This document shows positions 1 through 10,623 of a stretch of DNA of 64,000 nt, one piece after another. Where the stretch lies: contig CBDIIF010000010.1 in NCBI GenBank assembly GCA_965279595.1, positions 1-64,000 on the forward strand, in the 5' to 3' direction. The DNA comes from CAIKLP01 sp965279595 (GTDB taxonomy: Bacteria > Bacteroidota > Bacteroidia > Sphingobacteriales > Sphingobacteriaceae). Every line of letters begins with the position of its first letter. The stretch's first letter is position 1. The translations under genes and the position numbers were made by a program. The notes beneath the pieces were generated by a model that was given only the letters and a program-made list of their open reading frames with translations, was not told the DNA's origin and searched no databases.

Positions 1-2130
1 GAAAAATAAAAAAATAACATTTTCCATGAAAGTGTTACAAACAGCCAAAGAAAACTTTCTTAAAAAAAATCGCAAAAATCCAATTTTTTGAGGAAAATAA
101 ATGTCGTACAATGTTAAATTGTCATTATTCAAGGATTTTTCATTAAATTTCATTTTTAAAATTTCGACAAGGAAAAAAATAATATTTTTCATGAAAAGTG
201 TGAAAAACTGTCATAGGAAACTTTCTTTAAAAAAATCGCAAAAATCCAATTTTATTAGGAACATCCGTGTCGTACAATATTGTATTTTTGTGTACCAAGG
301 ATTTTTCATTTATATTCATTTTTGAAACTTTGGACAATAAAAAAAAATAATCAAAAAATGGGCCAAAAAATTAAAAGACGCTCATAATTGTCTCAATTTT
401 TATCCAAAAATTCTAATAAATTGATTGTTGGAACGATTATAAAATTCTGATCAAAAATATATAATATGGGGTATATGAAAAAGTCGATTTTTGAAAATTT
501 GGGGTGTATTTTTGATGAAAAATGTGAAAAACAGTCAATACAAACTTTCTAAAATAAAATCGCAAAACTCCAATTTTATGAGGAAAATCAATGTCGTACA
601 ATGTTGTATTGTTATGTATCAAGGATTTTTCATTAAATTTAATATTTGAAACTTTGGACAATTAAAAAATAATATTTTCCATGAAAAGTGTGAAAAACAG
701 CCAAAGGAAACTTTCTTAAAAAAAATCCTAAAAATCCAATTTTTTGAGGAAAATCAATATCTTGCAATGAAGTATTTGTGTATATCAAGGATTTTTTTTT
801 AATTTTTTTTTTTGAAACTTTGGACTATATAAAAAAAATCAAAAATTTGACATAAAAATTATAGGATGATCAAAATCCCTCATTTTTGATCCTAAAATTC
901 TAATATATTGATAGTTTGAACGACCATACGATTCTGTATAAAAAAATATATAACTGGTCAACAAACTTTTTTCAGAAAAAAGATTTTTTGATAATTTTTT
1001 GATAATAATTAATTTTAATTTATTTAAAAATTTTTTGCTCAAGCAGATTTTTTTTAAATTATTTTCGCAAATTTTACTTTATAAATTTAGTGAAAATTTC
1101 TACCTTAAAAACAATAGATTCACAAAATCTTTAAAAAATTATCCCAAAATTTTCATAGTTTGATTGTTTGAAGGCTCTTATTATGCCTAACAATTGTAAA
1201 TATTTATTATCGGTATAGTGAAAAGTCGATTTTTTGAAAATTTGATGAAAAAAGGGGTATTTTCAATAAAATTTTTAAAACCGGTCAAACAAACTTTTTT
1301 TTGAAAATCTATCAAAATGTTTATTGCTCTAAGGGATTTTTTTTAAAAAAATTCTTTAAGAATATTTTACTTTAAAAATTTTAGTGACAATTTGTACCTA
1401 TTTTTTTATAGCAAAGATCTTTAAATAAATGATATATTTTTGATACTTAATTTGAAATTAATAATGAATATTGAGACCCAAAAATTTTGTCGCGTTAACA
1501 ATCCTCCAAATTTGATCCTAAAATTCTGATATATTGTAGTTTGAAAGACCTAATGATTTTATAACTTTATATACATTTTATTGATTTTGATTATGATTAT
1601 TTTTAAAAAATTGTGGTTATTATTAATTAAAAAAGTGATAAAAATTTTTAAGAAAATTTGGCAAAAAAAATGATAAAAATATATTTTTTTAATAAAAATT
1701 AATATAAATTTATGTAGTATTTTTCTGCATCAAAGATGTTATAGTAAATGGTACATCTGAGATACTTTACTTTGATAAAAAAGGTATTATCAATAAAATA
1801 ATTTTAAAAATTGAGAAAAAAAGGGTGTTTTCAATAAAAAATTTAAAAAATCTGTCGAACAAAGAAAAAGTAAACTTGATAATTTTTGCATCCAAATAAA
1901 TTTTAATTTATTTTAAATTTTTGTGTAGAAAGCATATTTTTTAATAATTTTTTGCAAACTTTTCTTCAAAAAAATAAAATAGTATTTTTGTGGAAAAGAT
2001 TATTTAATAAAATTTATTCCAAATTTATCTTCAAAAAAAAAAAACTAGTGAAAATTTTGCCTTTAAAAATGCAGGTCGCACATAACCCCCCATAGTTTGA
2101 TTATTTGAAAGCTCTTCTTATCCCAAAAGT
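1..2130. repeat. Degenerate tandem repeat field, unit about 164 bp
   Basis: A block starting near 21 recurs near 184, 510 and 674, a spacing of about 164 bp or twice that. Each copy carries an A-run, CAAAAATCCAATTTT, then GTCGTACAATGTTG and CAAGGATTTTTCATT. A second motif family (ATCCTAAAATTCTAATATATTG followed by TTTGAACGACC) is interleaved near 400, 890, 1150, 1510 and 2085. Copies diverge to the right until only the second motif is recognisable. There is no coding frame. Short ORFs over it exist only because the repeat is AT-rich. The role is unknown; a subtelomeric or germline minisatellite is possible. Confidence 0.75.
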
Positions 2131-2762
2131 TTGTGAATAAATCATATTGGTATAGTCCAAAAGTGTTCGGAAGGAAAAGAAGGAAAAAAAAGGAATATGA
2201 AATTAATTCTATTAAAAAAAATAGTCGAAAATCCTTTCAAAAACTGTATTTTATGGTTTTTTAAGGTAAAATCAATGAATATTCTATAAAAATCAAAAAA
2301 ATCAAATAAATCAACATAAAAATTCAACAATACGATTAAACAAAAGAATTTAAATAAAACATAAGGTAATATTGTAAGTTTCAAGTGATTCGCTAATACT
2401 AATTATATTTTGTTAACTCTGCTTTTAAAATTTATATTTCAAATCCATTAAGATCTTAGTTTGATGGAAATAATTACTTAAATATTTAATATCTGAAACT
2501 ATAGATTTAATGCTAGTTTTCTCAAATCTATATAAATTATTATGGTATCAATCAAAGACATTAAAATTTCATGTTATTTTAACTTAAATATTGAAGTGTG
2601 CGAGACTTAAAACTAATATATAGTTATAAAAGAATAACCTTATCTAGAATACCAGAACTATCATTATTTTAAAAAAATTTATAGAGATGTGAAAATATTG
2701 AGCACTGAAAAAAAAAGAAAAATAATTCAATATTAATAATTTGAATTCAAATTAAAATAAAA
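2131..2762. other. Gene-free AT-rich spacer
   Basis: AT-rich sequence between the repeat field and the first gene. I see no protein frame, no RNA gene and no clear repeat. The last hundred or so bases presumably include the promoter of the HMG-box gene, but no specific element can be named. Confidence 0.5.
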
Positions 2763-3445
2763 ATGTTTTAAATATCTGAAGCTGCATGGAAAGAAATAAT
2801 AAAGAATAAACCTTCTAAGATAACTGCATTTGACATATACAAAGACTTTTGTAAAAACTTGCATGGGAGGGAAATTACATTCAATTAGATCAAAATGGAT
2901 TGGGATAATACAATTACGGTAAGATAAATGAGGGTAATTATTTATGAAAATTCAACAAAAAGGAATTGCAAAAGAAGGCTGATTTAAAAAATCAAGAGCA
3001 TGAAAAAAATATAGAAAATTGGCTCAAGTATTATGGTGTAACACAATAGAATGTTGATGATTATCTTAAGGAAATGAAAAAGAAGAAGGCGCATGAGAAA
3101 CAAGAAAATAAAAGGAATTTAAGCCAAAAGAGCTAATAAGAATTCTAAAATGATGAGAATCAATAATGTAATGAAAGCAAGCCTAAAGTGCAAGTCATTT
3201 TAAGAAAAGTGAAAAAAGAAAATAAATAACCTATTCAAAAGAGTATTTCTCCAGAAGACACTAGCACAAATCAAATTATTCATTAGGAGCCAATTCTTGT
3301 AAGAATGAAAAATGTTTAGCTGGAGAAAGAAACACCCATTCATTAGTAGAGATCTTAGAAATAAGTCAGATTTGAATAAGTTAAGGAGGACTCTCCATTT
3401 TAATACATAAAATCTGATTAAAAGCCAATCAGAATCACAGATTGA
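2763..3445 (+). CDS. HMG-box-like protein (212 aa, one intron)
   Basis: Read with TAA/TAG as Gln, the ATG at 2763 opens a frame that ends at TGA 3443-3445 once the 44-nt segment 2919-2962 is removed. Coding length is then 639 nt, 213 codons. Residues about 16-77 follow the HMG-box pattern: KP near 16-17, the AFDIYKDF helix near 22-29, ITFNQI near 38-43, W47, then the charged helix ELQKKADLKNQEHEKN (53-68). HMG boxes bind or bend DNA in chromatin or transcription, so a nuclear role is inferred. The rest is Lys/Gln/Glu-rich and low in complexity. The box is divergent, so assignment to a specific HMGB or transcription-factor class is not justified. It is followed on the same strand by the coiled-coil gene 338 bp downstream. 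Confidence 0.6.
2919..2962 (+). other. Intron of the HMG-box gene (44 nt)
   Basis: Begins GTAAGATAAATG and ends CAACAAAAAG. Removing it joins ...AATACAATTACG to GAATTGCAAAAG in phase 0, bypasses an in-frame TGA (2944-2946), and completes the HMG-box helix. It is longer than the other introns here (23-32 nt), so its exact ends are less sure. Confidence 0.6.
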
Positions 3446-3783
3446 TTATTATAAAATTCATTATATTGAATTTATCTTTCGTATTGGAGATATAGATTAT
3501 GATTACACTTCTTTAAGTATTCGCGTTGTTGAATTGATATTACCTTCTATTAAATTATTAGATAAATAATATGGTTATGGGGTTTGATATTAATAAAGTA
3601 ATATTTATGAATATTTGATGATTCCTATCATTCTTATTCGTAAAATGATTGGTTTCATTATCAATTATAGAATCTAAGAACTATCACTCTCTTAGTATAT
3701 TACAAAAATTTTAAATTAGTGATTTAAAAATTTACTCTATATTTTAATATTAAAGAAAAAATTATTCAAAAAAAAGGTATTTT
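3446..3783 (+). other. Intergenic spacer between HMG and coiled-coil genes
   Basis: 338 bp with several TGA codons in every frame and no recognisable motif. It must hold the 3' end signals of the HMG gene and the promoter of the next gene. An internal eliminated sequence cannot be ruled in or out. Confidence 0.5.
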
Positions 3784-4917
3784 ATGAATTTTGTAAAATA
3801 AACATCATTAAGAAAGCTATCTGTTAATATAGATAAGCTAGTAATAATAGTAGATATAAGAAAAGATGTTTGTACATTATCAGATATCATGAAATAATTA
3901 GAATAACAATTAGGATCTTTTATAGCACCTTAAATATTGCAAAGGTGTAAACTCCATAATTATAAGAATGAATAGATAAAAAATGATATAGATGTTACAA
4001 ATTTTATGCAGCAGAGCATTTCAATAATCAATTTATAAATTACATAATGTAAGGCACTTACAATTTTAGTTAAGTAACCTGATGCTACTCTTATACTGAA
4101 TTTCGATTAAATGGCTCTAATTTCTAGAGAATTATTAGAAAAAATAGAGAATTAAGTGAAGTTGAGAATATGCGGATAGTTTTTATTGATAGACTATAAT
4201 GTTACGCTGTTGGGTAAAGAATTTACCTATTAGTCGTTTCATGAATGCATATAAAGATAAACTAATATTACTCTTGAGTTTAGGAAGAAATCTAATATCA
4301 GAATAGTATATGAAGGGGAGTTAATCCAACAGATTAATTCAAAATAAGATGATATCATAAATGAAATTCATAATATAAGCGTTGATTAGAAAGGATTACT
4401 ATAACATAAATAGAGTGTTGAAAGATAATTAGATAACATAGTTAAGAGAATCGATGGCATAGAGTAAAAATAATAGTTGTAGCATTAAGACTTTAAATTA
4501 TTATTATAGAGATAAAAATAAGAAACATAATTGCTTAATATATAAATTATGGAGGGTTTATATCAAAAACTAGATTAACAGAAATAGCATTAAGAATAGA
4601 TAGCCGAATAAATTTTATAAAAATTAAATGGTCAAATCGAGGATAGTTTTGATCAAATAGTATAGAATGCTATGTATAGTCCTACCTAATAGTTATTTAG
4701 AAAGAAGATAGATCAAAAACCACCGAAAATATAAAAAAATTTAGAAAAGGAATTTCTAAATTTCAACAGTCCTAAGAGATTACTTCCTAGGCAAGTTAGT
4801 TTATAAAATCTAAAAGAAGTTAGAAGATAATTATCTGCTAACAAAAAAAGCAAAGACGACGATAAATCAGTACCTAAAAGAATAAGTGCATTAAATGAAA
4901 AAATATAATTTTTGTGA
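3784..4917 (+). CDS. Coiled-coil protein of unknown function (377 aa)
   Basis: A single uninterrupted frame from ATG 3784 to TGA 4915-4917 under the ciliate code, with no intron needed. Residues about 1-175 look globular (beta/alpha mix, for example KLRICGQFLLIDYNVTLLGK). About 180-290 is a long Gln/Leu/Lys-rich coiled coil, in which many Gln are TAA or TAG. The C-terminal 85 residues are basic (NSPKRLLPRQVSLQNLKEV). There is no signal peptide or membrane segment. I do not recognise the family; such proteins are common in ciliate cytoskeleton and basal-body complexes, but that is only an analogy. Its stop codon lies just 15 bp from the stop codon of the convergent FtsH gene. Confidence 0.8.
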
Positions 4918-4932
4918 CATATATTTTATTTT

Positions 4933-6671
4933 TCACACTATATTAAGTAATAATTTAACTTATTGTTATGATAGTGTTTCTCTATCTAATAATTCATTTG
5001 CTAATTAATCTAATTTGTTTTTTTACTTCAGTAGCAACTATTTCACCCTTTAATAAGATTCCTATTTATTTATTTAAAATTTAATTACCATAAGTAGCTT
5101 ATTTACTTCTTTATCTATTATAAAATCGTATTTTTTGCTCGTTTTACCATCACTGATTAACTAGGTACCCATTCCTAACATATTTACATATTAGTAGGCT
5201 AATCTAGTAGCCTTAGCTAAATCATCAGAACAACCAGTTGTAATGTTTTCATTTCCAAACTAGATCTCTTCTGCAGCTCTTCCTCCCATACAGACATCTA
5301 TCTACGCCTATATTTATTGTTTTGATAATGCCAGTTGGTCTTCTTTAGGGACAAGGGAGGTAAATCCTAGTGCACCACCTCTAGGTAGGATTGTTACCTT
5401 ATAAAGTGGTGTTGCTTCTTCGGTGAGTATACTTACAAGAGCATGACCACCTTCATGATAGGCTGTCAGTTATTTATCATGATTAGTTATTTTATGCTAA
5501 ATACCCATCCTCATCCTATCGATTGCATGTTAAAAATCAATATCTTCGGCACTTTTTCTCCCATCCTTTATTGCATTCAATATAGCTAAGTTAACAATAT
5601 TTTTTATATCTGCTCCTGTAAGCCCAGTTGTCTATCTGGCTATTGCATTAGTGTCTATTGTTTAGTATTTGATTTCCTTTAAATAGTACTCAAATAGCTT
5701 CTATCTTCCATTCTTATCTGGTGGAGGGACACTTATTGTTTTATCAAACCTACCTGCTCTTGTCAATGCTGGATCTAGCGAAGATTGATAATTTGTTGCC
5801 CCTATGATTATGATTGCATCGTCCTATTTAAATCCATCCATTTCCATAAGCATTTAGTTGATTGTTTAATTTTGATAACCTCCTTCCTTTCTTTTTCCTC
5901 CAATGGAATCGATCTCATCGATAAATATGATTGCAGGGGCCCTTTATCGTGCCTCCTAAAATAGAGCTCTTACCCTTTAAGCACCAACTCCAGCATACAT
6001 CTCATCAAATTGTGAGCCAGCTCTATATATAAAGGTACATTCAGCCTCATTGGCTAGTGCTCTTGCCAACAATGTCTTACCAGTTCCAGGAGCACCAACT
6101 AATAGTATTCCTTTTGGCAGCTTTGCACCCGAAATGGTGTATTTCTTAGGGTTTTTCAAATAATCAACTATCTCTTCTAATTCCTCTTTATACTCATCAA
6201 TACCAATAACATCATCAAAATTGGGATGCTATTTCGGATCACCAATTTATTTTTTAATTGTTTCTATTAGGGGTATCTAATTAAATTCTATATTTATCGA
6301 TATATCTAAGCTTTGAAATGCCATATATGTCAAAAATCCTACCGCTAGCAAGCGTGAATAATTTATCCTATTTGACTTTGTTTTATTTTGTTTAGCTAAC
6401 CTGATATAATATTTTGCGTCTTGAAACTCTTAAGACTAATATTACCTGCCAAATCTAATCCATAATGGGCCCATTCGATTGAGAGAATTTATTCTTGAAT
6501 ATTCCTCCTATTAAGCTAATGCCTTAAAAAATATTTTTAAATTTATTTTACTTTAAGATAAGCAGAATAATCTTTTAAGTTTCTGGTTGCCTAAAACTAT
6601 TTGTATCTCTCTAAAATTTTGTTATCTTTTAAATGACTCTAAATCAATTCAAGATTTCTGAAATGTTTCAT
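4933..6671 (-). CDS. FtsH/Yme1-type AAA+ zinc metalloprotease (569 aa, one intron)
   Basis: ATP-dependent membrane protease of the FtsH family (AAA+ ATPase fused to an M41 peptidase); in eukaryotes such enzymes degrade unfolded inner-membrane proteins of mitochondria. Removing the intron 6523-6551 gives 570 codons including the stop. Visible landmarks: Walker A GAPGTGKT at 183-190, Walker B IIFIDEID at 238-245, a second region of homology ending LTRAGRFDKTISVPPPDKNG, and the M41 zinc motif HEGGH at 396-400 followed by ALVSILTEEATPLYKVTILPRGGALG. A later GCSDDLAKATRLAY carries the expected acidic zinc ligand. The N-terminus has a basic stretch and one likely membrane segment (LLAVGFLTYMAF), as expected of a mitochondrial i-AAA-like enzyme. 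Several Gln codons are TAA/TAG. The start at 6671 was chosen because it joins through the intron and avoids the in-frame TGA at 6649-6651. No damage is seen. Confidence 0.93.
6523..6551 (-). other. Intron of the FtsH/Yme1 gene (29 nt)
   Basis: On the minus strand it starts GTAAAATAAATTT and ends ATTTTTTAAG. Splicing joins codon 40 (AAA) to GCATTAGCT in phase 0 and links the ATG at 6671 to the conserved frame. Confidence 0.75.
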
Positions 6672-6716
6672 TTTTTATTTTTTATTTTTTATTCTTGTTA
6701 AATTTTATAATTCAAT
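6672..6716. promoter_or_regulatory. 45-bp divergent promoter
   Basis: Only 45 bp, almost pure A/T with long T runs, separate the ATG of the FtsH/Yme1 gene (leftward) from the ATG of the 343-aa gene (rightward). Both promoters and both 5' untranslated regions must fit here or overlap the genes. No TATA box can be singled out in such sequence. Confidence 0.6.
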
Positions 6717-7748
6717 ATGCAAGAGAACCAAGAAAATAAACCTTAACTGGAAGAGCCCGATATTTGTGAAATAAAGTCTGAAAGCGAAAGAAATGCTGTT
6801 TGGAATATGATTTTTTGCTAAAGATGGGGATTCTTTCCAACAAATAAATTGCAATAATTGTATGAAGGATTCTCATAAGACCCTGCCTTTGAGGATAGTT
6901 TGTCAAAAATGTTAATAAAATTAAAAACTATAGATGATTAGTTAATTCAAGCAATTACATTAGAATAACTATTAAAGGTGAATAAGGGAATTCATCTTAA
7001 ATCAAAATTGAATATTTTATTAGTAGGCATCATAAAAAATATAAACTACCTTATTGCGAGAGAGGTGGTCAAAACTCTGATTGGAGGTATTGGTAAAGCT
7101 GGGAAGTCGAAAGCAATAATTGCTATAGAAACAATTACATTAAAATTAGCTGCCAAGTCTGGACCAATTGCATTTAAGGTTTTTGGCTCACCAGGTGTAG
7201 GATTGGCCTCTAAAATAGTAGAATATTCTGTGAATACTATTGCCTAATAATTCGGAATATAAGATAAAAGATTACTAAATCCATAAGGATTGATTTTTGC
7301 TGTTCCTTAGCTCTTTGAATAATTTTTGAACAATCCTATCGGCCTAAAACCAGAGTCTGGGAAGAATACAATTTTCGAAGTTGTAAGACAGCACTTTACA
7401 ATCAAAGAGAATTGGGTTTTTTATGAAACAGTAGGAATATAAAATATTTGCTTTGGAAGTTATCCTGAACATGATTAGATATATTGGCATACTTATGATA
7501 GGAAATACCCTAAATCTGAATCCAAAGGAGATTATTTTTCAGCAGGATAACCTTAAAATGAAAGCTTTTAAGTATCAATATGGTGTAATTACCATAAGTT
7601 ATGTCACATAAAAGAGGTTTATTACAGAGATCTTCTCAGGGTCACGTAGATTGAGGATGAAATTTTAGTTTTGCACTGCAAGGGCGGATTAAATTCAGGA
7701 GCAGGATCAACTGAAATAATATATAGAAATAAATTTTTAGTTGATTGA
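6717..7748 (+). CDS. Unknown protein with Gly/Ala-rich hydrophobic core (343 aa)
   Basis: Uninterrupted under the ciliate code from ATG 6717 to TGA 7746-7748, without introns; the composition is rich in G, A, D, W and P and clearly protein-like. Residues about 95-175 form a hydrophobic, glycine- and alanine-rich stretch (NILLVGIIKNINYLIAREVV, then GGIGKAGKSKAIIAIE and FGSPGVGLASKIVEYSV), possibly membrane-inserting or amphipathic helices. The C-terminal 130 residues look like a separate soluble domain with Trp, Tyr and Cys (ENWVFYETVG, YWHTYDRKYP, SIWCNYHKLCHI), perhaps a beta-rich fold. I do not recognise a family. It shares a 45-bp divergent promoter with the protease gene and ends 28 bp from the convergent FHA gene. 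Function is not inferred. Confidence 0.85.
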
Positions 7749-7776
7749 TTCTCTCATTATCATACAAAATTAATTA

Positions 7777-9659
7777 TCATGAAACAATAATTTTTTCATT
7801 TTTAAAATCTATCTAATTGTTATGCACTTATTTTGGATGGTCATATTATGCTAAAGATTGAATTTAGTATTTCATATTATCAATTTACAATTCTTTTTAT
7901 TTATCTTATCCTTCATATAAGTTAATTTTCTTCTATTAATCTTTTATTAGTTATTCTAAATCATTTATTCTTTTGGTGAAATATTCAAATGTTCCTTCAT
8001 TTTAATATGTGCTTTAAGTATTTTTGAGAGTGTATATATTTTATTCAAGTTTATCGATTCTCTTTTGGGATGTAAGTAATTTTAGCTCTAAATCTTCAAC
8101 CAAATGTTTTGCTGACACCAATTAATCAACACTATCTCTTTACTTATATTCATTTAGTACATCATTGAGTTCCTCTATCCTTTATCGTAGAGCAACAATA
8201 AGTTATGTAACATTTACTCCATCTTAAAGTATGTATTCATCTTTCTTGATGATTTTTAATTCAGTAATCAATTCTTGGATATGTTTATGAAGATCTTCAT
8301 TTTCAGCTGCAAATATCCTCCTTTCTTCCTATATGACTGTCATTTGTTGAACCAAAAATAAAGCAGCGTCTTTTTAATCTTAATTATCAATTATCTAAAA
8401 TTTTTAATTTAAAAAAATAAAATACGTTAAGAATTCTTTTATTTAATTCATGATTTTTAACATCATATTCTTAATAGAGACTTTAAAGATTTGTTATCTA
8501 TCTGTCTATTTAGAATTTCAATCCCCTTATTTATTCATCTTTTTGAGCATTGTCTTTGAGGAGAGCAGTCCATTTTCTATTACATTCAATATCCCTTTGC
8601 TCCCATTCTTAAATGATTTTCTTCATCTATGTCATCTCTCTTATATTCTATTCTATCATCTATACATGATGTTAAGGGCTATTTTTATTGTTTTATTTAA
8701 TTACTTTCCTGATACATTCGTCAATAATTATGATATTTATTTCTTTAACTGGGTATTTTCTTCATCTCTGATAAGCAAGATTTTCCTTAATTAGTTTATT
8801 TCATTCTAATTTGTTATTATATATGATACCGTCATTAATGATATTTTCTTTCCAACATCGGTCACTTTCAATTCTTCTATGTCTGATTTCAGAATTTCAT
8901 TCTCCTTCCTTAATTATTCTAACTTATTTTGAAGGTCTTTAAATATTGGTTCAATTGAATCATATTTTGTCTATAATAAAAATATAATTATACTTAAAGC
9001 ATATTGTGATCTTACTATTATTTTTCATATTTGAATTATTATTCCAAATACTACTATTTTTATATGTCTATATCTTTTTGAAATATCTATACTTATGTTC
9101 TTAAATCACCATTTTCTCTTTCTAGTTATTTTATTATATTTTAAGCAGTTTCCATATTTTTCATCATTATTTCATCCTAAATTTATGGGGATATTATTTA
9201 TTGTTAACTTTGCAAGGAGGTTTGAGGTAACATTTGAATTAGATTTTATTATTGTGGTGATTAAGATGGTAATTAAGTTGGTAATTATCTCTATTTTACA
9301 TAATCTAAAACCGATATTTTCATATCTTTTACAGCAGGTGACTATTTTTTTTGATATGCCCTTCGTGTGTCTGAATAAAATGTGTAGAGTATTGGATATT
9401 TTCCAAATTAAATTATATCACCATCATTAATTTCCATCTATTACTGCTTTCCTAATCTAACACTATTGACATATGTTCCATTCACAGAATTCATGTCTTG
9501 AATATAATTTTTATCTTGAATTAGAAATTGTGAATGTTCCTTTGAAATTGATGGATGATCAATCACTAAATGACATTTCTATGCCCTCCCTATTGTGTAT
9601 ACTTTGCTCTATATTTAAAGTGGTTATCCATCTTCAGGAAGGAGACACGGTATTTTCAT
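7777..9659 (-). CDS. FHA-domain protein with long coiled coil (600 aa, three introns)
   Basis: Removing introns 8971-8993, 8679-8704 and 8395-8425 gives exactly 601 codons ending at TGA (7777-7779). Residues about 15-90 are a forkhead-associated domain, a phosphothreonine-binding module. The signature is complete: GR at 24-25, S37-I-S39 with H42, and N60-G61 in SVNGTYVN. A Pro/Gln-rich linker follows, then coiled coil to the C-terminus with heptads such as LQNKLEQLRKENEILKSDIE and VEDLELKLLTSQKRIDKLE. There is no membrane segment. The layout suggests a scaffold or cytoskeletal adaptor that reads phosphorylation; that is inference. An in-frame ATG at 9713 would add 18 residues, and the choice between the two starts is open. 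Many Gln are TAA/TAG. Confidence 0.92.
8395..8425 (-). other. FHA gene intron 3 (31 nt)
   Basis: Minus-strand GTATTTTATTTT...AAAATTTTAG. Splicing in phase 0 joins ATTCTTAAC to ATAATTGATAAT. Confidence 0.75.
8679..8704 (-). other. FHA gene intron 2 (26 nt)
   Basis: Minus-strand GTAATTAAATAAAAC...AAAAATAG. It is required because the upstream frame reaches TGA shortly after, while the downstream coiled-coil frame is shifted. Confidence 0.75.
8971..8993 (-). other. FHA gene intron 1 (23 nt)
   Basis: Minus-strand sequence begins GTATAATTATA and ends TTATTATAG. Splicing is in phase 0, joining CTTTAA (Leu-Gln) to ACAAAATAT. Confidence 0.75.
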
Positions 9660-9808
9660 ATAATAATTATTTTCTTCTTTTTTTTATGTAAATTACTAGA
9701 TCAAGAAATACATCGACATATAATCAATCTATGCTCATGTAATATATGTAAGGAGAGAATGAAGCTATAAAAAATTAATTCATTCCATTCTTATAGGAGC
9801 GGGATAGT
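9660..9808. promoter_or_regulatory. Divergent intergenic region
   Basis: About 150 bp between the FHA gene (leftward) and the small basic protein gene (rightward). It includes an alternative upstream ATG for the FHA gene at 9713. No specific element is identifiable. Confidence 0.5.
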
Positions 9809-10432
9809 ATGAATAGGCTATTTACTAACTAATAATCTCCGTAGAAATAGATCAAGATATTGAAAAAGGAAGATGCTTAAGCAAAATGGAAATAAAACAT
9901 TCAAAACAGATTTACTAGTCCTATCAAGAGACATATACCAGAGTTATTAACTTAAAGATAAAAGAAAAGAAGTTATTCAAATGCAAGAAATCTACCATTA
10001 AAAGAAAGATTACATGATGAAACTGATCGTGTCGAAGAGTCTATAGAGATTGCTCACGATGAACCCAAATAAATTAAAATCGTTTTGAAGAAAGTTTACT
10101 CATAAAAACTTGATAACTAAAATAATAAATTTATAAATTAAGAAAAGGTCTAAAATGAAACTAAATAATATCATATAAAGCTACCACTATTGAGATAACG
10201 CTAATATGTTGATTTATTTTTGTAAGATAATTAGAAGATTGCTGATATTATAAAATAAAAAGATGAAGAATTTTATAAATTTCCTTCAGATTTCGAATTA
10301 AGAATTATATAAATGAAGAGAAGTATTAGGAAAATGAAGCAGAAAGTAAAAAATTGGGATGGTGAAAATAAAGAAGAACATATTGATTTTTTAAGGGAAG
10401 CAGCTCATATGATTTTGAATAAGGTGAACTGA
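9809..10432 (+). CDS. Small basic protein of unknown function (207 aa)
   Basis: The frame from ATG 9809 to TGA 10430-10432 is open under the ciliate code, with no intron. The N-terminal third is strongly basic (QIKILKKEDAQAKWKQNIQN, LTQRQKKRSYSNARNLP). A central Gln-rich linker follows, and the C-terminus is predicted helical with alternating charge (ELRIIQMKRSIRKMKQKV, EEHIDFLREAAHMILNKV). There is no signal peptide or membrane span. I recognise no family; nucleic-acid or cytoskeletal binding would suit the composition but is not shown. It lies on the same strand as, and 191 bp upstream of, the RPB2 homologue. Confidence 0.75.
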
Positions 10433-10623
10433 ATTTTTTTTTTATTTTTTATTTCTATTTATTTGTTTAATTTTAGATATTATAATTCCCTCAAATTTTC
10501 TTTTTCTCACTTTCTTAATGCAATTTTTTTATCATTTACGAATTTTAATATTTATAGAGTAAAAATTTAAAGGAATTTTTTTTTAATACTCTCATTAATA
10601 TTAATATATTTTCATATTGAAAT
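10433..10623 (+). other. Intergenic spacer upstream of the RPB2 homologue
   Basis: 191 bp of AT-rich sequence with a T-rich beginning. It should contain the promoter of the RPB2-like gene; nothing specific can be picked out. Confidence 0.5.

Noticed and set aside
7000..9800. Plus-strand ORFs 8450-8794, 9095-9430 and 9473-9691
   Set aside because: They are antisense shadows of the FHA coiled-coil gene, whose minus-strand frame is supported by domain motifs and introns.
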